Of a DNA stretch of 64,000 nucleotides, positions 37,083 to 45,370 are shown one piece after another. A model generated the notes under the pieces. It made no database searches, was not told the DNA's origin, and was given only the letters and a program-made list of their open reading frames with translations. Every line of letters begins with the position of its first letter. Within the stretch, counting starts at the first letter, position 1. A program made the translations under genes and the position numbers. The DNA comes from Sulfitobacter mediterraneus (GTDB lineage Bacteria > Pseudomonadota > Alphaproteobacteria > Rhodobacterales > Rhodobacteraceae), in assembly GCF_003054325.1 (NCBI RefSeq), contig NZ_QBKU01000005.1, positions 186,001 through 250,000 of the forward strand. The letters are read 5' to 3'.

Positions 37083-37370
37083 TCGAGCATTCCTTTGCCT
37101 GTTTGATCACTGGTCTATCCAAGCTGTGCGGTCTGGGCAAGGCATATGTATTGGTGCGATTCCCAACGAAATCAGGGATTCAAGGCTGCAATTGTGTCCG
37201 ACTTGGAAGGCAATGGGGAAAAACTGTGGCAAAGCTGCACCATTGAGCGCGACATTGCGGTCTGGCGTTTCTGGCGTCTTGCGCAAATGGGGGCAAAGGA
37301 GGCAAACACCCTGCATACCCTTTCCGGATTCCCCGGTCTGGGCATGTGAATTCAAACCGAGGGAAAACTC
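37083..37370. other. Divergent promoter region, DUF3576 / porin
   Basis: 288 bp without a supported gene. It must hold the promoters for the DUF3576 lipoprotein (leftward) and the porin (rightward). Three GANTC (CcrM) sites are present, at 37158-37162, 37177-37181 and 37327-37331. The porin ribosome site is GAGGGA. No hairpin with a T-run and no clear operator palindrome were seen. Confidence 0.5.
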
Positions 37371-38258
37371 ATGAAAAAAGTTCTCTTCGCTACAACAGCT
37401 CTGGTTGCGACAGCCGGCGTTGCAGCAGCAGACGTTACATTCGGCGGCTGGGGCCGCTTTGGTATCCTGTACAACGAAGCAAACGTTGGCAACGAAACCA
37501 ACATCACAAGCCGTTTCCGTCTGCAGATCGACGCATCCGCAGAATCTGACGGTGGCGTAACATTTGGTGCACGCGTTCGCATGCAGCAGAACAACACTGA
37601 CAACGGCAACAGCCCAGCAGGCACAGGCTTCAACGGCGCGCGTTTCTTCGCACGTTCCGGCGGTCTGGAAGTTGGCGTTGGTAACATCTACGGCGCGATC
37701 GAATTCATGCCTGGCATGTACCCAATCGACCTCGGCCTGACCGGTCTGGGTTATGAGTACACTGCATACCAGTTCCGCGCTGATGCGTATTCTTCCGGTG
37801 GCAACGGTTCCGCAGGCTCCAACGGCGTTGAAGTTCTGTACTCCATGGGCGACCTGTCCTTCCACGTGTCCGCTTCCGACACCAACGACCGTATCGCAGC
37901 ACACGCAGCATACTCCTGGAACGGCTGGACATTTGCTCTGGGTGTTCAGGACTCCAACAACGCGGCCGACACTGAGCTGGCGGCTTCTGTTGGCGGTTCC
38001 TTCGGTCCAGTTGACGTGACTCTGGCCTATGCCGACAACGGCACAGCTGGCGACCACATCACTCTGGCCGGTCGTTTCGACGTTGGCGCAGCAACAAACG
38101 TAGAAGTCTACGTTGCTGATGCGGACAACTTCGCAAACGCATCCTACGGTGTTGACTTCAACCACGATCTGGGTGGCGGTACATCGCTGCGCGGCGGTAT
38201 CGCATCGCTGAGCTCCGACAACATCCGTGCCGATCTGGGTGTTCGCTTCAACTTCTAA
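37371..38258 (+). CDS. Outer-membrane porin
   Basis: Exported beta-barrel of 295 residues with a 20-residue signal (MKKVLFATTALVATAGVAAA), strands beginning DVTFGGWGRFGILYN, and a C-terminal Phe (GVRFNF) as the outer-membrane insertion signal. It is a general diffusion porin of the Rhodobacter type and likely trimeric. It is somewhat shorter than many (300-350). Codon use differs from its neighbours, with many GCA, ACA and GTT codons and few GCG, a pattern expected of a very highly expressed gene. A strong terminator follows. Confidence 0.93.
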   Translation: MKKVLFATTALVATAGVAAADVTFGGWGRFGILYNEANVGNETNITSRFRLQIDASAESDGGVTFGARVRMQQNNTDNGNSPAGTGFNGARFFARSGGLEVGVGNIYGAIEFMPGMYPIDLGLTGLGYEYTAYQFRADAYSSGGNGSAGSNGVEVLYSMGDLSFHVSASDTNDRIAAHAAYSWNGWTFALGVQDSNNAADTELAASVGGSFGPVDVTLAYADNGTAGDHITLAGRFDVGAATNVEVYVADADNFANASYGVDFNHDLGGGTSLRGGIASLSSDNIRADLGVRFNF

Positions 38259-38279
38259 GTTGATTTGAACCACGGTTTT

Positions 38280-38311
38280 AGGGGCAGGCCTTTGGTCTGC
38301 CCCTTTTCTTT
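38280..38311 (+). terminator. Terminator of the porin gene
   Basis: Stem AGGGGCAG / CTGCCCCT, extended by CC/GG inside the loop, followed by TTTCTTTT. It lies 22 bp after the porin stop. Confidence 0.93.
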
Positions 38312-38362
38312 TGCGCGGGTCTGTTGTTTTCTGCCGCTCCCATCCTCCAAGAGCGTTAGATC

Positions 38363-39016
38363 ATGAGCCTGCAAGACATCACCGTCCGCATTTCCCAAGC
38401 CGAACAAGACGCAGGGCGCCAGCCCGGATCGGTCAAACTGATCGCGGTCAGTAAAGTGCAGCCCAATGAACGGGTGGAGGGTGTGCTGAAACAGGGTCAC
38501 CGCTGTTTTGGCGAAAACAAGGTGCAAGAGGCCGCGGGCAAATGGCCCGATTTCAAAGACAGGTTTGACGGCGTTGATCTGCATCTGATCGGACCACTGC
38601 AAAGCAACAAAACCCGCCAAGCGATGGAGCTTTTTGATGCCATCCATTCTGTTGACCGGCCCAAACTTGCCAAGGCCATCGCACGCATTGCCCAAGAGAT
38701 CGCGCGCTGCCCTGATCTGTTTATTCAGGTCAACACCGGCGAAGAGCCGCAAAAGGCCGGGGTGATGCCAAGTGAAACGGATGCCTTTGTTGCCGAATGC
38801 CGCGCGCTTGATCTGCCGATCAAGGGATTGATGTGCATTCCGCCAGCAGATGAAGAACCATCGTTGCACTTTGCTTTGCTGGCCAAAATCGCCAAACGCA
38901 ATGATCTGGCTGGTCTGTCCATGGGCATGAGCAGTGACTTTGAGCGGGCCATTGCATTAGGCGCCACGCACGTGCGCGTCGGCTCTGCCATTTTTGGGGA
39001 TCGTGTCCCCGCCTAG
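38363..39016 (+). CDS. YggS-family PLP homeostasis protein
   Basis: PLP-binding protein of 217 residues with a single TIM-barrel domain. The cofactor lysine is Lys31 in AVSKVQP; FGENKVQEA and HLIGPLQSNK are family hallmarks, and the C-terminal phosphate-binding segment is GLSMGMSSDFERAI...VRVGSAIFG. It buffers pyridoxal phosphate and affects amino-acid metabolism rather than acting as an enzyme. Its stop is one base from the convergent L,D-transpeptidase stop. Confidence 0.93.
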   Translation: MSLQDITVRISQAEQDAGRQPGSVKLIAVSKVQPNERVEGVLKQGHRCFGENKVQEAAGKWPDFKDRFDGVDLHLIGPLQSNKTRQAMELFDAIHSVDRPKLAKAIARIAQEIARCPDLFIQVNTGEEPQKAGVMPSETDAFVAECRALDLPIKGLMCIPPADEEPSLHFALLAKIAKRNDLAGLSMGMSSDFERAIALGATHVRVGSAIFGDRVPA

Positions 39017-39017
39017 A

Positions 39018-39521
39018 TCAACGGACGATCAAGCGAGTTCCGTGGTCCGTTCTGGCCGCGATCCAACGCAAATCGTCTCTGCGCAGTCCAATGCAACCTT
39101 CGGTCGGGAAACCCGGCCGCCTTTGTTGGTGCACAAAAATAGCAGAACCAAGACCCGCCTTGGCATCCGGCCAGTTCCAATCGGTCAGCAATATAAGATC
39201 ATAAAGCGGGTCCGCCCGCCGCAAGCTTTCTGCGCTAGGCACATAAGGTACCCGGACCATCTGATTATAATCCGCATCCCCTGAGGCATCCGACCACAAA
39301 TCACCCGGCCGGATTGGCAACGCCCAAGGCGCAGGGGCGGCCATTCTGTCGGGCCGGTACAGCATCCCGACAATGCGGTGAACACCGCGCGGCGTGGCGC
39401 CATCTCCTTCTCGCTTGTCCGATGTGATGCCACCTTTGCCAATGGTGCAAGGAAACCGCCGCCCGAGAAACCGCAGGCCAAGCGGCGTCAGCACCATATC
39501 TTCGGGCGTCATGGTGACCAT
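39018..39521 (-). CDS. YkuD-family L,D-transpeptidase-like protein
   Basis: Protein of 167 residues with a YkuD catalytic core: His131 in IFVHQQ and nucleophile Cys143 in TEGCIGL, in place of the usual SHGCIRL. No signal peptide is evident from any start. I placed the start at the ATG at 39521, directly after the ribA stop, so translation is probably coupled; a further ATG lies three codons on. The family forms 3-3 peptidoglycan cross-links or attaches proteins to peptidoglycan. Confidence 0.82.
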   Translation of the reverse strand: MVTMTPEDMVLTPLGLRFLGRRFPCTIGKGGITSDKREGDGATPRGVHRIVGMLYRPDRMAAPAPWALPIRPGDLWSDASGDADYNQMVRVPYVPSAESLRRADPLYDLILLTDWNWPDAKAGLGSAIFVHQQRRPGFPTEGCIGLRRDDLRWIAARTDHGTRLIVR

Positions 39522-39522
39522 A

Positions 39523-40611
39523 TCAGAGCAGATGGCCCGATTTGGCGGCCTTGGTCGCCAGATAATCACGGTTGTAGTGGTTTTCCCCCACCATCAGCGG
39601 AACCCGTTCAGCCACATCAATGCCGCTGGCCTGCATCATCTCAACCTTGCGCGGATTGTTGGTGAGCAGGCGCACGGCGGAAAACCCCATGGATTTCAGA
39701 ATATCGGAGCCAAGCCGGAAATCGCGCTCATCATCCTCAAAACCAAGCCTGTGATTGGCTTCAACTGTGTCAAACCCTTGATCCTGAAGCGAATAGGCTC
39801 GCATCTTGTTGGCAAGGCCGATCCCGCGCCCTTCTTGGTTGAGATAAAGCAGAACGCCGTGCCCCTCTTGCCCCATCTGAGCCAGTGCCGCACGCAATTG
39901 CGGGCCGCAATCGCATTTTAGGCTGCCCATGACGTCTCCGGTAAAACAGGCAGAATGCAGCCGCGCCAGCACGGGTTTGCTGCGGTCAGGACGGCCCACT
40001 TCGATGGCGTAATGTTCCTCGCCGCCGTCTTCGGGGCGGAAAATGTGCAGCCGTCCCGCATCGGAAGCTTCCATTGGCAGGCGGGCATTGACCACCGGGT
40101 GCAGATCACTGCGCAAAGACAGGATCGGCATGGCCGCAACCAGATCCAGCGCGGTCAGCCCATGTGTGTTGGCAAAGCCGCGTCCGTCAGGCAAATCCAG
40201 AACCAGAATCGCAGGCAAAAGCCGGGCCGATTTCACCAATTGCAACGCAGTGCGATGGGCCTGCACATCACCACCACGGGCGCATTTGAACGGCCCTTTC
40301 ATCGGCGAGCGCAAATCATCAGCCGGATTGGCGATGCTTTGCACCCAGGCTGGTGTCGCGTCGTCGGGCAGAGGCAGCCGCGCCAGATCCTCATCATAGA
40401 CCCGCGCCTTAAGCGTCTCGGCCCGCCGCGCGGTCACTGTCAAAACGGGATCACCACCCAAAGCCAGAAGATCAGTCAGCCGCTGCGCATTCAACGTTTC
40501 AGCAGCCAGAACCAGCACAGATTGCGCCCCGTTCAGGACAACAGGCACGCCCATGCGCAGGTCAGCCCGCGCGCGGGCCAATTGTTCAGTGATGTCCGGA
40601 CCAAAACTCAT
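39523..40611 (-). CDS. ribA: GTP cyclohydrolase II with degenerate N-terminal domain
   Basis: First committed enzyme of riboflavin synthesis, 362 residues. The C-terminal domain (about 190-362) has the zinc cysteines Cys222, Cys233 and Cys235 in HSACFTGDVMGSLKCDCG, and the GTP-binding NQEGRGIGL and TNNPRK segments. The N-terminal 180 residues correspond to a RibB-like fold (FKCARGGDVQAHRTAL, THGLTALDLV) but lack the acidic DHBP-synthase signature, so probably only the cyclohydrolase is active. A 164-bp gap separates it from the divergent regulator. Confidence 0.92.
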   Translation of the reverse strand: MSFGPDITEQLARARADLRMGVPVVLNGAQSVLVLAAETLNAQRLTDLLALGGDPVLTVTARRAETLKARVYDEDLARLPLPDDATPAWVQSIANPADDLRSPMKGPFKCARGGDVQAHRTALQLVKSARLLPAILVLDLPDGRGFANTHGLTALDLVAAMPILSLRSDLHPVVNARLPMEASDAGRLHIFRPEDGGEEHYAIEVGRPDRSKPVLARLHSACFTGDVMGSLKCDCGPQLRAALAQMGQEGHGVLLYLNQEGRGIGLANKMRAYSLQDQGFDTVEANHRLGFEDDERDFRLGSDILKSMGFSAVRLLTNNPRKVEMMQASGIDVAERVPLMVGENHYNRDYLATKAAKSGHLL

Positions 40612-40775
40612 GTGATATTATAACTTCTTTGTTCGATACGGTCTACTTACGCCTTCATGACACAGATTGAAACAATTCAGGTGCTTTGCAACACGAGGCT
40701 GTGAAAGAATTGCAGCAAACCTTGCCGCAGCGGGATGCAAGACGCATCTATATCCCAAGTTGATTGGAGAAATGT

Positions 40776-41462
40776 ATGGCCCAGCTCAAAAAGATCCTGC
40801 TTGTGGATGATGACGACGACTTGCGCGAAGCGTTGAGCGAGCAATTGTTCATGACCGAAGACTTCGACGTATTCGAGGCGGAGAACGGGGCTGATGCGAT
40901 GTCCCGCGCTAAGGAAGCGATCTATGATCTGGTCATCCTTGATGTGGGTCTGCCCGATACCGATGGCCGTGAACTGTGCCGTTTGATGCGCAAACAGGGT
41001 GTAAAAAGCCCGATTGTAATGCTCACCGGGCATGACACCGACGCAGACACGATTCTGGGTCTCGATGCCGGGGCCAACGACTATGTCAGCAAGCCGTTTA
41101 AGTTTCCGGTTCTGCTGGCCCGTATCCGGGCCCAGCTGCGCCAGCATGAACAATCCGAAGACGCCGTGTTCCAGCTTGGGCCATATACCTTCAAACCTTC
41201 GATGAAGATGTTGATCACCGAAGACGACCGCAAGGTGCGCCTGACCGAGAAAGAAACCAATATTCTCAAGTTTTTGTACCGGTCCAACGATGGTGTGGTG
41301 CCGCGCGATGTGCTGTTGCACGAGGTCTGGGGCTACAACGCAGGTGTCACGACGCACACGCTTGAAACGCATATTTATCGGCTTCGGCAAAAAATTGAAC
41401 CAGATCCGTCAAATGCGCGCCTTCTTGTTACGGAAAGTGGTGGGTACAGGTTGATGGCCTGA
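40776..41462 (+). CDS. OmpR-family response regulator (CenR-like)
   Basis: DNA-binding response regulator of 228 residues. The receiver has a run of acidic residues (Asp11-Asp15), phospho-acceptor Asp56 (LDVGLPDTDG), Thr84 and Lys106. The C-terminal winged helix (about 130-228) ends in LETHIYRLRQKIEPD and ESGGYRL. GGAGA lies five bases before the ATG. No kinase gene is adjacent. The receiver start resembles the essential alphaproteobacterial regulator CenR, but I cannot prove orthology. Confidence 0.9.
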   Translation: MAQLKKILLVDDDDDLREALSEQLFMTEDFDVFEAENGADAMSRAKEAIYDLVILDVGLPDTDGRELCRLMRKQGVKSPIVMLTGHDTDADTILGLDAGANDYVSKPFKFPVLLARIRAQLRQHEQSEDAVFQLGPYTFKPSMKMLITEDDRKVRLTEKETNILKFLYRSNDGVVPRDVLLHEVWGYNAGVTTHTLETHIYRLRQKIEPDPSNARLLVTESGGYRLMA

Positions 41463-41712
41463 TTCGCGGGAACCATTTTCGCGGAACCGAATTATTCCCC
41501 TGAGCGGCGGGGTTTTCATGACCCGCCAATCGGTTTGAACCCGAAGCATATGTCCGGGCAATGACATATACCTCCCTGTTGGACTTGGGCCGGACATATT
41601 GTCTGGCCCATTTTTTTGCGCGGGGCTGCTCAGATGTACAAATGACGTTACGGCCCGTGGGCTAGCGCCGCCTCCTTCGCTGCCCCATGTTGAGGACAAC
41701 AGGAGAAAACAC
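41463..41712. other. Intergenic region with GACATAT repeats
   Basis: 250 bp without a gene. It contains the inverted pair ATATGTC (41548-41554) / GACATAT (41563-41569), a further GACATAT at 41593-41599 and the terminator hairpin listed separately. It must also carry the promoter of the reductase gene at 41713. Confidence 0.4.
41586..41617 (+). terminator. Terminator downstream of the OmpR-type regulator
   Basis: 11-bp stem TGGGCCGGACA / TGTCTGGCCCA (one G-T pair) with a three-base loop, followed by seven T. It lies 124 bp after the regulator stop, so the transcript would have a long 3' untranslated region, or the hairpin ends a separate short transcript. Confidence 0.85.
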
Positions 41713-42675
41713 ATGAAACAAGTGATCTACGAAACCTTTGGCAATCCGGCGGATGTGCTCAAAGTGGTTGAAACCCCTGATGCGCCACTGGGCGAAGGGC
41801 AGGTGCGGGTGCAGGTGCTGCGTGCACCGATCAACCCCTCCGATCTTATTCAGGTGTCCGGCAATTATGGTGTGAAGCCACCGCTGCCTGCGATTGCGGG
41901 CAACGAAGGGCTGGGGCGCATTGTTGAGGGGCCGGGCGAAGGGCAATTGGTTTTGCTGCCAGCCGGGCAGGGCACTTGGGTCAGCGAAACAGTATGCGAT
42001 CCGCGCCATTTGGTGCCGCTGCCCGAGGGCGATCTGGACCAGCTTTCGATGTTGTTGGTCAATCCGGCCACAGCGGCGCTTTTGCTGTCGGATTACGTGG
42101 ATCTGAAAGAGGGCGACTGGGTGATCCAGTCTGCTGCGAATTCTGCCGTGGGCGGTTATTTGGTGCAATTGGCCAAGGCCAAAGGCATCAATGTGGCCTG
42201 CGTTGTGCGCCGGGAAAGCGCGGTTGCCGGGCTGAAGGAACTGGGCGCAGATGTGGTGTTGGTCGACAACCCGGATCTGGCGCGAGACGTCAAAGCGGCC
42301 ACGGGCGCCAAGATGAAACTGGCCGTGGATGCGGTGGCGGGCAAAACTGCTGGCCGCCTTGCTGACACGCTTGAGCCGGGCGGAACCTTGGTGAATTACG
42401 GCGGCATGTCGAATGAGGACAGTGCGATTGGCGCGGCCGCCCTTATTTTCAACAACATCACAGTGCGCGGCTTTTGGCTGGTCACATGGATGAACGCAGC
42501 GGACAAGGCGACCCGCGCCGCGCTTTATGCCGATCTCGCGGGCCAGATTGCCAAGGGTACGCTCTATGCCCCTATCGACAGACATTTCACCCTCGATGAG
42601 ATTGCCGAAGCGGCGAAATATTCTTGGGCGGGGGAACGAAATGGCAAGGTGATGATCGCGCCCAACGGCGTCTGA
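41713..42675 (+). CDS. Medium-chain reductase, 2-enoyl thioester reductase-like
   Basis: Zinc-free MDR-family oxidoreductase of 320 residues. INPSDLIQVSGNYG is the mitochondrial ETR/MECR-like catalytic region, LLVNPATAALLL precedes the Rossmann domain, and SAANSAVGGYLVQLAKAKG is the NADPH-binding segment. Likely reduces enoyl-CoA or enoyl-ACP, or a related quinone/enone substrate. AGGAG precedes the ATG; a longer in-frame upstream extension was rejected. Confidence 0.88.
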   Translation: MKQVIYETFGNPADVLKVVETPDAPLGEGQVRVQVLRAPINPSDLIQVSGNYGVKPPLPAIAGNEGLGRIVEGPGEGQLVLLPAGQGTWVSETVCDPRHLVPLPEGDLDQLSMLLVNPATAALLLSDYVDLKEGDWVIQSAANSAVGGYLVQLAKAKGINVACVVRRESAVAGLKELGADVVLVDNPDLARDVKAATGAKMKLAVDAVAGKTAGRLADTLEPGGTLVNYGGMSNEDSAIGAAALIFNNITVRGFWLVTWMNAADKATRAALYADLAGQIAKGTLYAPIDRHFTLDEIAEAAKYSWAGERNGKVMIAPNGV

Positions 42676-42747
42676 TTTCATCATGGCGGCGGGCGGCGGC
42701 AAGGGGTAGGGTGCGGCCCAAACACCCCAAACCGGAGCCTGCCGCCC

Positions 42748-43536
42748 ATGTCATTTTCCCTCGCCACCTGGAACATCAATTCTGTTCGCCTGCGCGAACC
42801 TCTGGTGCTGCGTCTGCTTAAGGAACAAGGGCCGGATGTTCTGTGTTTGCAGGAATGCAAAAGCCCGGTGGACAAGATCCCGACCGAGGCCTTTCACGAG
42901 GCGGGCTATACCCACATGGTTGCGCGGGGTCAAAAGGGCTATAACGGCGTGGCAATCCTGTCCCGCTTGCCGCTTGAGGATGCCGGTGATCGCGATTTTG
43001 CCGCGCTTGGCCATGCCCGCCACGTGGCGGCCAAGCTGGAGAACGGCACCACAATCCATAACTTCTATGTGCCTGCAGGCGGTGACAAGCCGAACCGGGA
43101 GATCAACGAGAAGTTTGGTCAAAAGCTCGACTACCTGTCCGAGATGCGTGATTGGTTTCACGCACAAAACCCCGAGAAATCCATCATGGTGGGTGATCTG
43201 AATATCGCGCCGCGTGAAGATGATGTCTGGGACCACAAAAAGCTGCTCAAGGTGGTCAGCCATACGCCGGTTGAGGTTGAAGCACTGGCCGAGACCCAAG
43301 ATGCGGGCAATTGGGTGGACATCACACGGCAGGATATCCCTCAGGGCAATCTGTATAGCTGGTGGTCTTATCGCTCGCCCGATTGGGATGCCGCCGACAA
43401 GGGCCGCAGGCTCGATCATATCTGGGCGACACAGGACATTTCGAATGCCGGTCATTCCAGCCATGTTGTGCGCGATGTACGTGGATGGGAACAACCCAGC
43501 GACCACGCGCCGGTTTTTGCGACCTTTGACCTTTGA
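42748..43536 (+). CDS. xth: Exodeoxyribonuclease III
   Basis: AP endonuclease/3'-5' exonuclease of 262 residues in base-excision repair. Family motifs: ATWNINSVRLR at the start, LQECKSP with the metal Glu, GYNGVAILSR, GDLNIAPREDDVW with the catalytic Asp and Asn, and the closing SDHAPVFATF. The start is MSFSLATWN. It is followed by the thioredoxin-TPR gene after about 55 bp. Confidence 0.95.
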   Translation: MSFSLATWNINSVRLREPLVLRLLKEQGPDVLCLQECKSPVDKIPTEAFHEAGYTHMVARGQKGYNGVAILSRLPLEDAGDRDFAALGHARHVAAKLENGTTIHNFYVPAGGDKPNREINEKFGQKLDYLSEMRDWFHAQNPEKSIMVGDLNIAPREDDVWDHKKLLKVVSHTPVEVEALAETQDAGNWVDITRQDIPQGNLYSWWSYRSPDWDAADKGRRLDHIWATQDISNAGHSSHVVRDVRGWEQPSDHAPVFATFDL

Positions 43537-43591
43537 ATCTGCGCCAACTGTCTACATATAGGCACCAAACGCGCAACGCGAGGAAATGAAA

Positions 43592-44506
43592 ATGATGGAA
43601 CTGAACCTGTCGGGTGCGCCCGATGCCGATCTGATCAAAGACAGCGACGAAGCGTCGTTTATGCAAGACGTGGTCGAGGCGTCGCAGACGACTCCGATCG
43701 TGGTGGATTTCTGGGCGCCATGGTGCGGCCCGTGCAAAACGCTTGGCCCGCAACTTGAAGCCGCAGTGAAGGCCGCAAAAGGCGCGGTCAAGATGGTTAA
43801 GGTCAATGTTGACGAGGCGCAAATGATTGCTGGTCAGTTGCAGATCCAATCCATTCCGACCGTCTATGCCTTTCACAAAGGTCAGCCGATTGACGGCTTT
43901 CAAGGTGCGCAGCCAGAATCCGAGATTAAGGCGTTTATCGACCGCGTTGTGAAATCCGCTGGCGGCGAAGCGCCGGGTGATCAACTGGATGAAGCGGTGG
44001 CCGCCGCCGAAGAGATGCTGGCCGAAGGCGCAGCGGCAGATGCGGCGCAGACCTTTGCCGCCATCCTTGGCGAAGACCCGCTGCATGCGGGCGCTTATGG
44101 CGGCATGGTGCGCTCCTATCTGGCGCTGGATGATCTCGATCAGGCCGAAGCGCTGCTGAATGGCGCCCCTATCGAGATCTCCAATGCCCCCGAACTGGAA
44201 GCCGCCCATGCCCAGCTTGAACTGGCACGCCAAGCCGCCGATGCCGGTCCCGTGGCCGAACTGACCGCCGCCGTCGAAGCCAGCCCCGAGGACAACCAGG
44301 CACGGTTCGATCTGGCGCAGGCGCTCTATGCCAATGGTGATGCCGAAGCGGCGGTGGATCACCTGCTCGATATCTTCAAGCGGGATCGCGAATGGAATGA
44401 AGGCGCTGCCAAAACGCAGCTCTTTACCATTTTTGATGCGTTGAAACCCAACGACCCGGTGGTCCTCAACGGGCGGCGCAAGCTTAGCTCAATGATATTT
44501 GCCTGA
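43592..44506 (+). CDS. YbbN-like thioredoxin-TPR co-chaperone
   Basis: Protein of 304 residues: a thioredoxin domain (about 15-125) with redox motif WAPWCGPC (Cys45, Cys48) and cis-Pro in IQSIPTVYAF, followed by Ala-rich TPR-like helices (about 135-304). This is the CnoX/YbbN architecture, which holds chlorinated or oxidised proteins for DnaK or GroEL. The intact CxxC differs from E. coli YbbN, which lost one Cys. I chose the ATG at 43592, seven bases after GAGGA. Confidence 0.9.
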   Translation: MMELNLSGAPDADLIKDSDEASFMQDVVEASQTTPIVVDFWAPWCGPCKTLGPQLEAAVKAAKGAVKMVKVNVDEAQMIAGQLQIQSIPTVYAFHKGQPIDGFQGAQPESEIKAFIDRVVKSAGGEAPGDQLDEAVAAAEEMLAEGAAADAAQTFAAILGEDPLHAGAYGGMVRSYLALDDLDQAEALLNGAPIEISNAPELEAAHAQLELARQAADAGPVAELTAAVEASPEDNQARFDLAQALYANGDAEAAVDHLLDIFKRDREWNEGAAKTQLFTIFDALKPNDPVVLNGRRKLSSMIFA

Positions 44507-44533
44507 TCGGTTTGGCGGGCTAGATCGTTGTCC

Positions 44534-45178
44534 ATGATACAGCCAACCGAGTTGCCCGAAACGATTGCGATTTTTCCGCTGGCAGGGGCATTGCTTCTGC
44601 CGCGGTCGCGGTTGCCGCTTCACATCTTTGAACCGCGCTACCTTCAGATGATATCTGACGCGCTGAAGACGGACGGGCGGCTCATCGGCATGGTCCAGCC
44701 AAACGAGGTTCCGGGCCGCGAAGGGCCGGGGTTGCAGACGATTGGCTGTGCGGGCCGGATCACGCAGTTTTCCGAGACCGAGGACGGACGCTATATGATC
44801 ACCCTTGGCGGTGTGTCGCGGTTCCGTGTGGTGCAAGAGGTTGAGGGGTTCACGCCTTATCGTCGTTGCGACATCAACTGGGACGGGTTTGAGCGTGATC
44901 TGGGCAAGGAAGAAGGCGACAACGGCTTTTGTCGCACACCGTTCTTGTCCCTGCTTGGCCGGTACTTTGACACGCTTGGGCTTTCTGCCGATTGGGACAC
45001 GCTGAAAGAAGCTGACGATGAATTGCTGATCAATTCCCTGTCGATGATGCTGGAATTTGATCCCGAGGACAAACAGGCGCTGTTAGAAGCGCCATCGCTG
45101 GAAACACGGCGCGAAACATTGGTGACGCTGATCGAATACGCAATGCGCGGCGGTCAGGAAGAAGGATTGATGCAATGA
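44534..45178 (+). CDS. LON substrate-binding-domain protein
   Basis: Protein of 214 residues consisting of the N-terminal substrate-binding domain of Lon protease without ATPase or protease domains. [27 protein letters not shown] is the family signature (quoted in part: [13 protein letters not shown]). Its role as a stand-alone protein is unknown. I chose the ATG at 44534; a TTG two codons upstream is possible and the ribosome site is weak. The stop overlaps the Trm112-like start by four bases. It follows the YbbN-like gene closely, suggesting a protein-quality-control unit. Confidence 0.87.
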   Translation: MIQPTELPETIAIFPLAGALLLPRSRLPLHIFEPRYLQMISDALKTDGRLIGMVQPNEVPGREGPGLQTIGCAGRITQFSETEDGRYMITLGGVSRFRVVQEVEGFTPYRRCDINWDGFERDLGKEEGDNGFCRTPFLSLLGRYFDTLGLSADWDTLKEADDELLINSLSMMLEFDPEDKQALLEAPSLETRRETLVTLIEYAMRGGQEEGLMQ

Positions 45179-45360
45179 CCAACACCGAAGTGCAGTTTGA
45201 TCGCCGGATGCTTGAGGCGTTGATTTGTCCGCGTACCCAAGCCACCCTGCACTATGATGCAGACAAGCAGGAACTTGTGTCAAAAGAGGCCGGTCTGGCC
45301 TATCCGATCCGCAACGGCATTCCTGTGATGCTTGAAGATGAGGCACGCATCCTCGACTGA
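45175..45360 (+). CDS. Trm112-family small protein
   Basis: Protein of 61 residues with the Trm112/YcaR fold: [16 protein letters not shown], then [18 protein letters not shown]. In eukaryotes Trm112 activates methyltransferases; the bacterial version is thought to have a similar helper role. Only one Cys of the zinc-ribbon type is left, as is usual for the short bacterial form. Coupled to the LON-domain gene by an ATGA overlap. Confidence 0.9.
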   Translation: MTNTEVQFDRRMLEALICPRTQATLHYDADKQELVSKEAGLAYPIRNGIPVMLEDEARILD

Positions 45361-45370
45361 TCTTTTCGGA

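Noticed and set aside
37107..38273. 388-residue open frame on the minus strand opposite the porin gene
   Set aside because: Cys- and Val-rich translation typical of the antisense of a strongly codon-biased gene. The plus strand encodes a complete porin with signal peptide and C-terminal Phe.
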